Below, piece by piece: positions 26,709 to 36,879 of a DNA stretch of 64,000 nucleotides. Both the position numbers and the translations under genes were made by a program. A model generated the notes under the pieces. It worked only from the letters and a program-made list of their open reading frames with translations, searched no databases and was not told where the DNA came from. Source of the DNA: Limnohabitans sp. Bal53 (GTDB taxonomy: Bacteria; Pseudomonadota; Gammaproteobacteria; Burkholderiales; Burkholderiaceae_C); assembly GCF_003063355.1 (NCBI RefSeq), contig NZ_NESH01000001.1, positions 186,001 to 250,000 on the forward strand. The letters run 5' to 3'. Position 1 is the first letter of the stretch. Every line of letters begins with the position of its first letter.

Positions 26709-27695
26709 TCAGATCAGGTGGGCCACGCCCGCTTGCTCGTCGGTCAACTCTTTCAGAGTCTTGTCGATGCAGCCTTGGCTGAAAGCGTCAATGTCCAGAC
26801 CTTCCACGACTTTGTATTCGCCGTTTTCGCAGGTCACGGGGAAGCCAAACATCACATCTTTAGGAATGCCATACCAGCCTTGCGATGGGATACCCATGGT
26901 GACCCATTTGCCATTGGTGCCCAGGGCCCAGTCGCGCATGTGGTCGATGGCGGCGTTGGCTGCCGAGGCTGCCGAGGACAGGCCACGCGCTTCAATGATG
27001 GCAGCGCCGCGCTTGCCCACGGTGGGCAGGAACACGTTGGCGTTCCATTCCTGGTCGTTGATCATGTCCTTGACGGATTCGCCGTTGATGGTGGCGAAAC
27101 GGTAGTCGGCGTACATGGTGGGCGAGTGGTTGCCCCAAACGCACAGTTTTTCGATGTCGGCCACGGCCTTGCCAGTCTTGGCAGCGATTTGCGACAGGGC
27201 GCGGTTGTGGTCCAAACGCAACATGGCGGTGAAGTTACCAGGCTTGAGATCAGGCGCGGCTTTCATAGCGATGTAGGCATTGGTGTTGGCGGGGTTGCCC
27301 ACAACCAGCACTTTGACGTCGCGCGAAGCCACAGCGTTCAGGGCCTTGCCCTGCGCAGTGAAGATGGCGCCGTTGATGGCCAGCAACTCGGCACGCTCCA
27401 TGCCGGGGCCGCGTGGACGCGAACCGACCAACAAAGCGTAGTCCACGTCCTTGAAGGCGGTCATCGGGTCACCGTGGGCTTCCATACCCACCAACAATGG
27501 GAATGCGCAGTCTTCGAGTTCCATCATCACGCCCTTGAGCGCTTTTTGAGGACCTTCGACAGGCACTTCGAGCAATTGCAGGATGACGGGCTGGTCTTTG
27601 CCCAGCATTTCGCCAGAGGCGATGCGGAACAACAATGCGTAACCGATTTGACCTGCTGCGCCGGTAACGGCAACGCGGACGGGCTTTTTGCTCAT
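26709..27695 (-). CDS. mdh: Malate dehydrogenase
   Basis: 328 aa from the ATG at 27695 with GGAG upstream; a longer frame to 27824 covers the promoter region. The NAD-binding motif is [21 protein letters not shown] at residues 9-29. [15 protein letters not shown] is the substrate loop with arginines, and the catalytic His is in [15 protein letters not shown]. This is the cytosolic-MDH-like bacterial type of about 328 residues. It oxidises malate to oxaloacetate. First gene of the minus-strand TCA unit, divergent from gntR. Confidence 0.97.
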   Translation of the reverse strand: MSKKPVRVAVTGAAGQIGYALLFRIASGEMLGKDQPVILQLLEVPVEGPQKALKGVMMELEDCAFPLLVGMEAHGDPMTAFKDVDYALLVGSRPRGPGMERAELLAINGAIFTAQGKALNAVASRDVKVLVVGNPANTNAYIAMKAAPDLKPGNFTAMLRLDHNRALSQIAAKTGKAVADIEKLCVWGNHSPTMYADYRFATINGESVKDMINDQEWNANVFLPTVGKRGAAIIEARGLSSAASAANAAIDHMRDWALGTNGKWVTMGIPSQGWYGIPKDVMFGFPVTCENGEYKVVEGLDIDAFSQGCIDKTLKELTDEQAGVAHLI

Positions 27696-27834
27696 GGTGG
27701 AAAACTCCGAAGTGTTGAAAACAAGCGTTGCGGTCCGCTGCCAACATCCATGTCGGCAAGGCCGTCCGGCGCACCGGACCCGCGCTGGCGGTCTTTGTCC
27801 TAACAAAGCCACCAGTGCAAGCAAACAGCTTTCG

Positions 27835-27864
27835 AGTGTACCCGCGAAAACCCTGATTCGTCAA
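27835..27864 (-). promoter_or_regulatory. Candidate mdh promoter
   Basis: On the minus strand: TTGACG (27864-27859), 18-bp spacer, TACACT (27840-27835). It lies about 140 bp upstream of the mdh ATG. The GntR palindrome is centred about 20 bp upstream of the -35 box. Confidence 0.45.
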
Positions 27865-27865
27865 T

Positions 27866-27893
27866 TTGTCTTATGTCTTATATAAGATATGAT
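27866..27893 (+). promoter_or_regulatory. Candidate gntR promoter
   Basis: TTGTCT (27866-27871), 16-bp spacer, TATGAT (27888-27893). The 12-bp palindrome fills the spacer and touches the -10 box, so a bound repressor would exclude RNA polymerase. Confidence 0.5.
27876..27887. promoter_or_regulatory. Candidate GntR operator between mdh and gntR
   Basis: Perfect 12-bp palindrome TCTTATATAAGA, preceded by G and an extra GTCTTA half-site at 27869-27874. Operators of HutC-type GntR regulators are short palindromes of this kind. A related site lies upstream of sdhC. Confidence 0.65.
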
Positions 27894-27937
27894 GGCGCAT
27901 CTGACATGCCCCTGACCCGCATGCCCTGCCCGCCCAC

Positions 27938-28723
27938 ATGAACCACTCATTGCCCCCAAACGACCCCACCGTTGCAGCAGCCGAATCTGCGGTCGCCACA
28001 CCCGCATTCAGCCCGCTGTACCAGCAAATCAAGGGCTTGATCCTGCAAAGCCTGCAGGCGAGCGAGTGGAAGCCCGGTGAATCCATTCCCAGCGAAATGG
28101 AACTGGCTGCGCGTTACCGGGTGAGCCAAGGCACCGTACGCAAAGCCATCGACGAACTGGCCAGCGGTCACCTGCTGATCCGCAAGCAAGGCAAAGGCAC
28201 ATTTGTCGCCACCCATTCAGAGCACCAGGTGCAGTACCGGTTTTTGAAACTGGTGCCCGACCAAGGAGATCTCAACACCGAAGGTCCGGCCCAGCGCGAG
28301 ATCATCGACTGCAAGCGCTTGCGCGCCTCGGCCGAGATCGCGCGCGCCCTGGCTCTGCGCTCTGGCGACACCGTGCTGCAGGTCAGAAGAGTTCTTTCGT
28401 TTGCGAACGTCCCCACCATCCTAGAAGACTTGTGGTTGCCGGGCACCCCCTTCAAAGGCCTGACGGCCGAGCGCCTGGCCGACTACCACGGCCCCATGTA
28501 CGCCCTGTTTGAAACCGAGTTCGGTGTACGCATGGTGCGTGCCGAAGAAAAGATTCGAGCCGTGTTACCCGACAAGGGCCAAAGGGAATTGCTGCAGCTG
28601 CCCGCCAACACCCCCTTGCTCAGCGTGGAGCGCATTGCCTACACCTACAACAACACCCCGATGGAGCTGCGGCGCGGCTTCTACCGCACCGACACACACC
28701 ATTACCACAACGATTTGAACTGA
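27938..28723 (+). CDS. GntR/HutC-family transcriptional regulator of the TCA cluster
   Basis: 261 aa. Residues about 25-95 are a GntR winged HTH (YQQIKGLILQSLQASEWKPGESIPSEMELAARYRVSQGTVRKAIDEL, then IRKQGKGTFVA). Residues about 120-250 are a UTRA ligand-binding domain (GDTVLQVRRVLSFANVPTILEDLWLPGTPFKGL and a C-terminal SVERIAYTYNNTPMELRRGFYRTD). HutC-type UTRA domains bind small effectors, often acids or their derivatives. It sits at the centre of two divergent TCA-gene units, with a palindrome in its own promoter and a related repeat before sdhC. Control of these units is inferred; effector unknown. Confidence 0.9.
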   Translation: MNHSLPPNDPTVAAAESAVATPAFSPLYQQIKGLILQSLQASEWKPGESIPSEMELAARYRVSQGTVRKAIDELASGHLLIRKQGKGTFVATHSEHQVQYRFLKLVPDQGDLNTEGPAQREIIDCKRLRASAEIARALALRSGDTVLQVRRVLSFANVPTILEDLWLPGTPFKGLTAERLADYHGPMYALFETEFGVRMVRAEEKIRAVLPDKGQRELLQLPANTPLLSVERIAYTYNNTPMELRRGFYRTDTHHYHNDLN

Positions 28724-28741
28724 CCCCAACTGCCCATCCAT

Positions 28742-28755
28742 GTCTTGTAGAAGAC
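28742..28755. promoter_or_regulatory. Candidate GntR operator upstream of sdhC
   Basis: Inverted repeat GTCTT-GTAG-AAGAC with perfect 5-bp arms, 98-111 bp before the sdhC ATG. It keeps the arms and spacing of the TCTT-ATAT-AAGA palindrome upstream of gntR. Confidence 0.6.
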
Positions 28756-28852
28756 TGTCGCTGAAATGCTCGCGTCAGTTTGCTGCGTTGCAATAGAATC
28801 CACCCGGCTTGTTATCCACAACACAAACGCGTATCACCCAGAAAGTACCCAC

Positions 28853-29284
28853 ATGACTGAACTCGCCCGCAAGCGGCCTGAATTCCGCAACATCAACGCC
28901 TTGAAAGACTTGCCCACGTACCGCCTGCCGGTCGCTGGCATCGTCTCCATCCTGCACCGCATCAGCGGTTTTCTGATGTTTTTGCTGATGCCCCTGTTCA
29001 TCTGGCTTTTTGACAACTCCATCACCTCCGAAGTCTCTTTCGCCAAGCTGTCTGCCGCCTTCGGCATCGGCATCGGTTTTGTGCCCGGCTGGTTCTTCAA
29101 GCTGTTGGCCCTGGCCCTGATCTGGGCCTACCTGCACCACTTCATTGCCGGTGTGCGCCACATCTACATGGACGCCTTTCATGCCGTGACCAAAGAATTC
29201 GGCAAGTCCTCTGCCGTGGCCACCATGGTGCTGAGCCTGGGCTTGACCGCCGTGCTGGGCGCCAAGCTGTTTGGCTTGTACTGA
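28853..29284 (+). CDS. sdhC: Succinate dehydrogenase cytochrome b556 subunit
   Basis: 143 aa from the ATG at 28853; upstream extension to 28766 is not conserved-looking. Three membrane helices. The SdhC signature is RPEFRNINALKDLPTYRLPVAGIVSILHRISG, with Ser and Arg of the quinone site in SILHRISG, and the haem-binding His is in YLHHFIAGVRHIYMD. With SdhD it anchors complex II and reduces ubiquinone. First gene of sdhCDAB-sdhE-gltA; the candidate GntR site lies upstream. Confidence 0.95.
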   Translation: MTELARKRPEFRNINALKDLPTYRLPVAGIVSILHRISGFLMFLLMPLFIWLFDNSITSEVSFAKLSAAFGIGIGFVPGWFFKLLALALIWAYLHHFIAGVRHIYMDAFHAVTKEFGKSSAVATMVLSLGLTAVLGAKLFGLY

Positions 29285-29324
29285 TTTCTCCGCCCCTCAT
29301 TCAAAACAACAAGGAAACTGACCT

Positions 29325-29693
29325 ATGTCGTCCGTGAATTACGGCTCCAAACGCATCGTGACCGGTGCTGGCTATGGCTTTCGCGACTGGCTGGCCCAAC
29401 GTGTGACCGCCGTCCTGATGGCGCTTTTCACTGTGGTCTTGCTGGCCCAAGTGATCTTCACCTCCGGCCCCATTGGCTACGAAGAGTGGGCTGGCATTTT
29501 TGCCTCGCAGTGGATGAAGGTCCTCACCTTCTCCGTCATCATCGCCTTGCTCTACCACGTCTGGGTGGGCATGCGTGACATCTGGATGGACTACATCAAG
29601 CCCCTGGCCTTGCGCCTGGCCTTGCACGTCTTCACCCTCGTCTGGCTGGTCGGCTGTGCCGGCTGGGCTGTTCAGGCCCTGTGGCGCCTGTGA
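29325..29693 (+). CDS. sdhD: Succinate dehydrogenase membrane anchor subunit
   Basis: 122 aa with three membrane helices (about 25-45, 62-82, 95-118). Conserved features are GYGFRDWLAQRVTAVLM and the haem/quinone-site region YHVWVGMRDIWMDYIKP, with His near residue 84 and the Asp-Tyr pair. It forms the membrane part of complex II with SdhC. It follows sdhC by 40 bp and has an AAGGAAA ribosome site. Confidence 0.95.
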   Translation: MSSVNYGSKRIVTGAGYGFRDWLAQRVTAVLMALFTVVLLAQVIFTSGPIGYEEWAGIFASQWMKVLTFSVIIALLYHVWVGMRDIWMDYIKPLALRLALHVFTLVWLVGCAGWAVQALWRL

Positions 29694-29746
29694 TGCGTCA
29701 GCCCTCGCCTGTTAATGCGCTGAAACCACACCAACCAAGATAAACC

Positions 29747-31552
29747 ATGAGCTATACCAAAGACAAAATCACCACCCGCAAGTTTGACGTCGTGATCGTC
29801 GGCGCCGGTGGTTCGGGCATGCGTGCCTCGCTGCAGCTGGCACGTGCTGGCCTCAATGTGGCCGTCCTGTCCAAAGTGTTCCCAACACGTTCACACACCG
29901 TTGCAGCCCAAGGCGGCATTGGCGCCTCGCTGGGCAACATGTCGGACGACAACTGGCACTACCACTTCTACGACACCATCAAGGGCTCCGACTGGCTTGG
30001 CGACCAGGATGCGATCGAATTCATGTGCCGTGAAGCGCCCAAGGTCGTGTACGACCTGGAGCACATGGGCATGCCATTTGACCGCAACCCTGATGGCACG
30101 ATTTACCAGCGTCCATTTGGCGGCCACACCGCCAATTACGGCGAAAAGCCTGTGCAACGCGCTTGCGCCGCCGCTGACCGCACCGGTCACGCCATGCTGC
30201 ACACCCTGTACCAGCAAAACGTCGCCGCCAAAACCAGCTTCTTTGTGGAGTGGATGGCGCTCGACTTGATCCGCGACGCCGAAGGCGACGTGGTGGGTGT
30301 GACCGCCCTCGAAATGGAAACCGGCGACTTGCACGTTTTGCACGCCAAGACCGTGCTGATGGCCACCGGTGGCGCAGGCCGCATTTATGCCGCCTCCACC
30401 AACGCGTTCATCAACACCGGTGACGGCTTGGGCATGGCAGCGCGTGCTGGCATTCCTTTGGAAGACATGGAGTTCTGGCAATTCCACCCCACCGGCGTGG
30501 CCGGTGCTGGTGTGCTCTTGACAGAAGGCTGCCGTGGCGAAGGCGCCATCTTGCTCAACAGCAACGGCGAGCGCTTCATGGAGCGTTATGCGCCCACCCT
30601 GAAAGACTTGGCCCCGCGTGACTTCGTGTCCCGCTGCATGGACCAGGAAATCAAGGAAGGCCGTGGCTGCGGCCCCAACAAGGACTACGTACTGCTCAAG
30701 CTCGACCACTTGGGGTCTGAAACCATCCACAAACGCTTGCCCTCGGTGTACGAAATCGGCGTCAACTTCGCCAACGTCGACATCACCAAAGAGCCAATCC
30801 CCGTGGTGCCCACCATCCACTACCAGATGGGCGGCATCCCGACCAACATCAACGGCCAAGTGGTCACGCAGACCGCCACAGACCACAACGCCGTGGTCAA
30901 CGGTTTGTATGCCGTGGGCGAATGCTCTTGCGTGTCGGTGCACGGCGCCAACCGCTTGGGTACCAACTCGCTGCTCGACTTGTTGGTGTTTGGCCGCGCA
31001 GCCGGCAACCACATCGTCGACTTCGCCTCCAAAACCAAGTCGCACAAGCCCTTGCCCGCCGACGCCGCAGATTACACCTTGAGCCGCCTGAACAAGCTCG
31101 AAGGCCGTGGCGGTGAATACGCCCAAGACGTGGCCAACGACATGCGCGCCGCCATGCAGCAGCACGCTGGTGTGTTCCGCACCCAAGCCTCCATGGACGA
31201 AGGCGTGCAAAAGATCGCCGCCATCCGCGAGCGCGTCAATGCAATTGGCCTGAAGGACACCTCCAAGGTGTTCAACACCGCCCGCATCGAAGCCCTGGAA
31301 GTGGACAACCTGATCGAGAGCGCACAAGCCACCATGGTGTCTGCCGCTGCCCGCCGCGAGTGCCGTGGCGCCCACACCGTGAGCGACTACGAGCGCCCAG
31401 TCGACGACGCCGTGGCCCCATTGGGCCGCGACGATGCCAACTGGATGAAGCACACCCTGTGGCACAGCGCCGACAACAGCCTGACCTACAAGCCCGTGAA
31501 GCTCAAGCCCCTGACTGTGGACTCCGTGCCACCGAAGGTCCGCACGTTCTAA
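29747..31552 (+). CDS. sdhA: Succinate dehydrogenase flavoprotein subunit
   Basis: 601 aa. FAD-binding VVIVGAGGSGMRASLQLA is near residues 14-31; the covalent FAD attachment is His50 in TRSHTVAAQGG. Substrate-site residues are in FHPTGVAGAGVLLTEGCRGEG, the catalytic Arg in LAPRDFVSR, and HGANRLGTNSLLDLLVFG is near the end of the flavin domain. It oxidises succinate to fumarate. Flavinylation needs SdhE, which is encoded three genes downstream. Confidence 0.98.
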   Translation: MSYTKDKITTRKFDVVIVGAGGSGMRASLQLARAGLNVAVLSKVFPTRSHTVAAQGGIGASLGNMSDDNWHYHFYDTIKGSDWLGDQDAIEFMCREAPKVVYDLEHMGMPFDRNPDGTIYQRPFGGHTANYGEKPVQRACAAADRTGHAMLHTLYQQNVAAKTSFFVEWMALDLIRDAEGDVVGVTALEMETGDLHVLHAKTVLMATGGAGRIYAASTNAFINTGDGLGMAARAGIPLEDMEFWQFHPTGVAGAGVLLTEGCRGEGAILLNSNGERFMERYAPTLKDLAPRDFVSRCMDQEIKEGRGCGPNKDYVLLKLDHLGSETIHKRLPSVYEIGVNFANVDITKEPIPVVPTIHYQMGGIPTNINGQVVTQTATDHNAVVNGLYAVGECSCVSVHGANRLGTNSLLDLLVFGRAAGNHIVDFASKTKSHKPLPADAADYTLSRLNKLEGRGGEYAQDVANDMRAAMQQHAGVFRTQASMDEGVQKIAAIRERVNAIGLKDTSKVFNTARIEALEVDNLIESAQATMVSAAARRECRGAHTVSDYERPVDDAVAPLGRDDANWMKHTLWHSADNSLTYKPVKLKPLTVDSVPPKVRTF

Positions 31553-31615
31553 AGATTGTCTGGCCCGCTCACCTCCAGTGGCGGTCCATCACCCGAATAC
31601 ACCAGGAGTTCTTTC

Positions 31616-32320
31616 ATGACCCTACGCACTTTTCAGATCTACCGATACGACCCTGACAAGGACGCCAAGCCTTACATGCAAACCATCCAGGTCGAACTGG
31701 ACGGCAACGAACGCATGCTGCTCGACGCCCTGATGAAGCTCAAGGCCGTGGACCCCACCATTTCTTTCCGCCGCTCATGCCGCGAAGGCGTGTGTGGTTC
31801 GGACGCGATGAACATCAACGGCAAAAACGGCCTGGCGTGCCTGACCAACATGAACACGCTGCCCGGCACCATCACTTTGAAGCCCCTGCCCGGCCTGCCC
31901 GTGATCCGCGACGTGATCGTGGACATGACCCAGTTCTTCAAGCAATACCACTCGATCAAGCCCTACTTGATCAACAGCACCATCCCGCCTGAGACCGAGC
32001 GCCTGCAAAGCCCAGAAGAGCGTGACGAGCTGAACGGTCTGTACGAGTGCATCTTGTGCGCCAGCTGCTCGACCAGCTGCCCCAGCTTCTGGTGGAACCC
32101 CGACAAATTCGTGGGTCCCGCTGGTTTGCTGCAGGCCTACCGATTCATCGCCGACAGCCGCGACGAAGCCACCGCCGAGCGCCTGGACAACCTAGAAGAC
32201 CCCTACCGTTTGTTCCGCTGCCACACCATCATGAACTGCGTCGATGTCTGCCCCAAGGGTCTGAACCCCACCAAGGCGATTGGCAAGATCAAAGAGATGA
32301 TGATTCGCCGCGCAGTCTGA
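31616..32320 (+). CDS. sdhB: Succinate dehydrogenase iron-sulfur subunit
   Basis: 234 aa; the ATG at 31616 has AGGAG 6 nt upstream. The N-terminal [2Fe-2S] ferredoxin domain shows SCREGVCGSDAMNINGKNGLAC. The C-terminal domain carries CILCASCSTSCPSFWW and CHTIMNCVDVCPKGLNP for the [4Fe-4S] and [3Fe-4S] clusters. It passes electrons from the flavin to ubiquinone. Its stop overlaps the sdhE start by one base (TGATG). Confidence 0.98.
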   Translation: MTLRTFQIYRYDPDKDAKPYMQTIQVELDGNERMLLDALMKLKAVDPTISFRRSCREGVCGSDAMNINGKNGLACLTNMNTLPGTITLKPLPGLPVIRDVIVDMTQFFKQYHSIKPYLINSTIPPETERLQSPEERDELNGLYECILCASCSTSCPSFWWNPDKFVGPAGLLQAYRFIADSRDEATAERLDNLEDPYRLFRCHTIMNCVDVCPKGLNPTKAIGKIKEMMIRRAV

Positions 32321-32628
32321 TGACCGTCACCCCCATCCTGGAAGACGCGTCGCTGGTTGGAGCTGACCGCCTCGCCCCTTTGAGCGAGCGGTCGCTGAGC
32401 AAGCTGCGCTGGCGCAGCCGACGTGGCTTGCTCGAGAACGATTTGTTCATCGAGCGCTTTTTCAACCGCCACGCCACTGCGCTGACGGTTGGCCAAGCCC
32501 GGGGCATGTATGTGCTGATGGACCTGTCTGACAACGATCTCATGGACTTGCTGCTGCGCCGCACGGAACTGCAGACCGAGATCAGCACCGATGAGGTGCG
32601 CGAAGTCCTGGACATGCTGAGAGCCTGA
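32320..32628 (+). CDS. sdhE: FAD assembly factor SdhE
   Basis: 102 aa, DUF339/SdhE family. The conserved LSKLRWRSRRGLLENDLFIERFF contains the RGxxE motif needed for flavinylation of SdhA, and the tail LMDLSDNDLMDLLLRR is typical. It starts within the sdhB stop, so the two are translationally coupled. The placement between sdhB and gltA is conserved in Burkholderiales. The first about 25 residues are variable. Confidence 0.95.
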   Translation: MTVTPILEDASLVGADRLAPLSERSLSKLRWRSRRGLLENDLFIERFFNRHATALTVGQARGMYVLMDLSDNDLMDLLLRRTELQTEISTDEVREVLDMLRA

Positions 32629-32670
32629 GCCTGCCAAGGTTCATATCTGGAAACCCAAAGGAAACCCACC

Positions 32671-33969
<1,299 letters not shown>

Positions 33970-33990
33970 TCGGATCCCAACCGGATCACC

Positions 33991-34018
33991 AAAGCCCGCC
34001 TTGTGCGGGCTTTTTTTT
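33991..34018 (+). terminator. Rho-independent terminator of the sdh-gltA unit
   Basis: AAAGCCCGC-N5-GCGGGCTTT stem followed by a T run, 22 bp after the gltA stop. It closes the sdhCDAB-sdhE-gltA transcript. Confidence 0.88.
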
Positions 34019-34217
34019 GCGAAATTGTCGTGACGCACCGCTGGGCGTCAACGGCTGACCGCCGTCATTTCGCTTTATCGCTGAAAAAATGGGAGTCCAT
34101 TTTCCAACTCGTGGAATGCCATAACTGCTGTTCAGATCAGAGTCCGCTGCGAAGCACAAAGTCGAACATCCAGGTCATGACAAAATCTAGCTTTTCGCCT
34201 AAACCAAAGACCAGCAT

Positions 34218-35279
34218 ATGAACAAAGTTCAACTTGGCCAATCTGACCTGAAAGTCACCCCCATCTGCCTGGGCACTATGACCTTTGGCCAGCAGGTCAA
34301 CGAAGTCGACGCGCACGCGATTTTGGACCGCTCTCTGGAAGCGGGTATCAATTTCATCGACACGGCTGAAATGTACGCTGTGCCTGCTTCGGCCGACACC
34401 TGCGGCGCGACGGAAACCTTCATTGGCCATTGGTTTGCCCAGAACCCCGGTGCCCGCGAGAAGTTGGTACTGGCCACCAAGGTAGCAGGCCCTTCGCGTG
34501 GCATGCCCTGGATCCGTGAAGGCTCGGGCATGACCGGTCAAGACATCTTGAACGCCTGCGATGCAAGCCTGCGCCGCCTGCAAACCGATGTGATCGACCT
34601 GTACCAAATCCACTGGCCCGAGCGCCATGCCCCGGTGTTTGGCATGACGTATTTCGACCCGGTCAAAGACAAATCGGTCACCTCGATTCACGAGCAGCTC
34701 GAAGCCTTGGCCAAATTGGTTCAAGCCGGCAAAGTGCGTTACATCGGTCTGTCCAACGAAACGCCTTATGGCGTGCACGAATTCGTGCGCCTGGCCGAGC
34801 AGCATGGTCTGCCACGCGTGGCCACGGTGCAAAACCCTTATTGCCTGGTCAGCCGCACCTACGACAACGGCCTGGACGAGACCTGCTACCGCCTGAACGT
34901 GTCCATGTTGGCCTATTCGCCGCTGGGTTTCGGCTTGTTGACTGGCAAATACGACAACGATGACCTGACCGGACCGCTGGTGCCCGATGGTGGACGCATT
35001 GCCCGTTATGACTCAATGCGCAAACAGCGCTGGGGTCGCCCGGAGGCCTTGGCTGCCGCCCGCCGCTACAACCAGTTGGCCCGCGACAACGGCATGACAC
35101 CCACCCAGATGGCGCTGGCGTTTTGCTACCACCGCTGGAGCGTGGCCAGCACCATCATTGGCGTGACTTCGCTGGCGCAGCTCAACGAAGATCTGGCCGC
35201 TTGGAGCACCCAGCTTTCGCCAGAAGTGCTCAAGGCCATTGATGCCATTCGCTGGGAAATGCGCGATCCGGCCTTGTGA
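34218..35279 (+). CDS. Aldo/keto reductase (Tas-like)
   Basis: 353 aa. The AKR TIM barrel shows the catalytic tetrad: Asp and Tyr in FIDTAEMYAVP, Lys in LVLATKVAGPS, His in DLYQIHWPER. The insert VPASADTCGATETFIGHWF near residue 55 is characteristic of E. coli Tas-like proteins. The C-terminal NADPH-binding STIIGVTSLAQLNEDL is intact. The physiological carbonyl substrate is not known for this group. A single gene between gltA and ybaK, with a 199-bp upstream gap. Confidence 0.9.
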   Translation: MNKVQLGQSDLKVTPICLGTMTFGQQVNEVDAHAILDRSLEAGINFIDTAEMYAVPASADTCGATETFIGHWFAQNPGAREKLVLATKVAGPSRGMPWIREGSGMTGQDILNACDASLRRLQTDVIDLYQIHWPERHAPVFGMTYFDPVKDKSVTSIHEQLEALAKLVQAGKVRYIGLSNETPYGVHEFVRLAEQHGLPRVATVQNPYCLVSRTYDNGLDETCYRLNVSMLAYSPLGFGLLTGKYDNDDLTGPLVPDGGRIARYDSMRKQRWGRPEALAAARRYNQLARDNGMTPTQMALAFCYHRWSVASTIIGVTSLAQLNEDLAAWSTQLSPEVLKAIDAIRWEMRDPAL

Positions 35280-35301
35280 CTTGGCTTGTTGATATCGGGC
35301 G

Positions 35302-35793
35302 ATGGCCAAAAAAGACAAAGTCAGTGAAACCCCGGCCACGGCGCTCTTGCGCCAGCAGGGGGTGAGTTTCACCGAGCACCCCTACGAGTACCTGGAGCAT
35401 GGTGGTGCCCAGCACAGTGCGCAGGTGCTGGGCATGGACCCGTTTGCCGTGGTCAAGACCCTGATCATGCAAGACCAAGACGCCAAGCCGCTGGTGGTGC
35501 TGATGCATGGCAACCGCAAGGTCTCGACCAAAAACCTGGCGCGGCAGATGGGCTTGAAGTCGGTTGAGCCCTGCGCCCCCGAGGTGGCCAACCGGCACAG
35601 TGGTTACTTGGTGGGCGGCACCTCGCCCTTTGCCACGCGCAGGGCCATGCCAGTCTTCATCGAAGAAAGCATCCTGGCGTTGCCGCGCATCTGCATCAAC
35701 GGCGGCAGGCGCGGTTATCTGGTGGGCATCGACCCGCAGGTGTGTGTGCAACTGCTGGGCGCACAGCCAGTGAACTGCGCACTGGCAGAATGA
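35302..35793 (+). CDS. ybaK: Cys-tRNA(Pro)/Cys-tRNA(Cys) deacylase (YbaK/EbsC type)
   Basis: 163 aa, the YbaK length. The family fold shows ATALLRQQGVSFTEHPYEY, the catalytic Lys region VVKTLIMQDQ, GNRKVSTKNLARQMG and the GYLVGGTSPFATRRAMPVFIEES loop. YbaK hydrolyses Cys mischarged onto tRNA(Pro) in trans to ProRS. It is 22 bp downstream of the aldo/keto reductase and 28 bp before plsY, so a shared transcript is possible. Confidence 0.92.
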   Translation: MAKKDKVSETPATALLRQQGVSFTEHPYEYLEHGGAQHSAQVLGMDPFAVVKTLIMQDQDAKPLVVLMHGNRKVSTKNLARQMGLKSVEPCAPEVANRHSGYLVGGTSPFATRRAMPVFIEESILALPRICINGGRRGYLVGIDPQVCVQLLGAQPVNCALAE

Positions 35794-35821
35794 CGCCCGT
35801 ACAAGAAATAGGGAGATGTGG

Positions 35822-36451
35822 ATGGATGCCTTGATTCCAGTGGCCGTGGTGGTGCTCAGTTATTTGTTGGGTTCGCTCAGCTTTGCGGTGATCGTGAGCC
35901 GCTTGATGGGCCTGAACGACCCTCGCAGCTATGGCAGCAAAAACCCGGGAGCCACCAATGTGCTGCGCTCGGGCAGCAAAAAGGCGGCAATCCTGACTTT
36001 GCTGCTGGACGCCCTCAAAGGTTGGCTGCCGGTGGCCATGGTGCTGGCTTGGGGGCCGGATCACGGTTTAGGTCCGGACATTGCCGCATTGGCCGGTCTG
36101 GCCGCGTTTTTGGGACACCTGTACCCGGTTTTTTTCGGGTTTGTGGGCGGCAAGGGTGTGGCCACAGCGGTGGGCGTGGTCATAGGTGTGCATGGCACGC
36201 TGGCCCTGGCCACGGTGCTGAGCTTTGCCATTATTTTGTATTTCAGCCGCTACGTGTCCTTGGCCTCCATGGTGGCTGCGGTGTTCGCGCCGGTTTTTTA
36301 CCTGTTTGGCGATGGTGTGGCTTGGCAGGCCACGGCCCCTGAGGTCTTGAGTCTGTCGGCCATGGCCTTGCTGCTGGTGTGGCGTCACCGTGAAAACATC
36401 CATCGCCTGCTGGACGGCACCGAGTCAAAATTGGGAAGGAAAAAACCATGA
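35822..36451 (+). CDS. plsY: Acyl-phosphate:glycerol-3-phosphate acyltransferase PlsY
   Basis: 209 aa. The ATG at 35822 is favoured because GGGAG lies 6 nt before it, while an ATG at 35816 is too close. Five membrane helices. Conserved loops: GSLSFAVIVSRL, YGSKNPGATNVLRSGSKKAA (acyl-phosphate loop) and LGHLYPVFFGFVGGKGVATAVG. It makes lysophosphatidic acid in the inner membrane. Its end overlaps the RidA-family start by 4 bp. Confidence 0.95.
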   Translation: MDALIPVAVVVLSYLLGSLSFAVIVSRLMGLNDPRSYGSKNPGATNVLRSGSKKAAILTLLLDALKGWLPVAMVLAWGPDHGLGPDIAALAGLAAFLGHLYPVFFGFVGGKGVATAVGVVIGVHGTLALATVLSFAIILYFSRYVSLASMVAAVFAPVFYLFGDGVAWQATAPEVLSLSAMALLLVWRHRENIHRLLDGTESKLGRKKP

Positions 36452-36807
36452 GCACCGACATTCAGCGGCTGCATGTAGCCGCTCGTTACAGTGAAGCGGC
36501 TGTTTTTAATGGCGTGGTGTATTTGGCAGGAATGGTGCCCGAATGCGAGGCCACCGACATCCGCAGCCAAACGGCCGATGTGTTGCAGCAGATTGAGCGG
36601 CGCTTGACGGAAGCGGGCAGCGACAAAACCCGCATCCTGCGCACACAGATTTACCTCCAACACATCACCGACATCGCGGCCATGAACGAGGTGTGGGATG
36701 CCTGGGTGGTGGCAGGCAGTGCGCCACCGCGCGCCACGGTGCAGGCTGCGTTGGCCGATCCGGCCTATTTGATCGAGGTGGTGGTCACGGCTGCAGTCAA
36801 GCCTTGA
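36448..36807 (+). CDS. RidA/YjgF-family protein
   Basis: 119 aa. RidA fold with YSEAAVFNGVVYLAGMVPE, LTEAGSDKTRILRTQIYLQHI and the conserved Arg in APPRATVQAAL, the residue that binds the carboxylate in active RidA deaminases. The end LIEVVVTAAVKP is typical. It would hydrolyse reactive enamine/imine intermediates. It belongs to the YoaB-like subgroup by its short N-terminus. Translationally coupled to plsY. Confidence 0.9.
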   Translation: MSTDIQRLHVAARYSEAAVFNGVVYLAGMVPECEATDIRSQTADVLQQIERRLTEAGSDKTRILRTQIYLQHITDIAAMNEVWDAWVVAGSAPPRATVQAALADPAYLIEVVVTAAVKP

Positions 36808-36831
36808 TGTGCGAGGCTTTTTGAGGTCAAA

Positions 36832-36859
36832 AAAATGGGCATCTCTTGATGCCCATTTT
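36832..36859. terminator. Bidirectional terminator between the RidA-family gene and thiolase
   Basis: Perfect 12-bp arms AAAATGGGCATC and GATGCCCATTTT around a 4-nt loop, with A and T runs on both sides. It serves the convergent genes on each strand. Confidence 0.85.
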
Positions 36860-36879
36860 CCATTCCGATCAGCCCGGCA

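Noticed and set aside
29891..31465. 524-codon open frame antisense to sdhA
   Set aside because: Shadow of sdhA; His/Gly/Val-rich without a domain.
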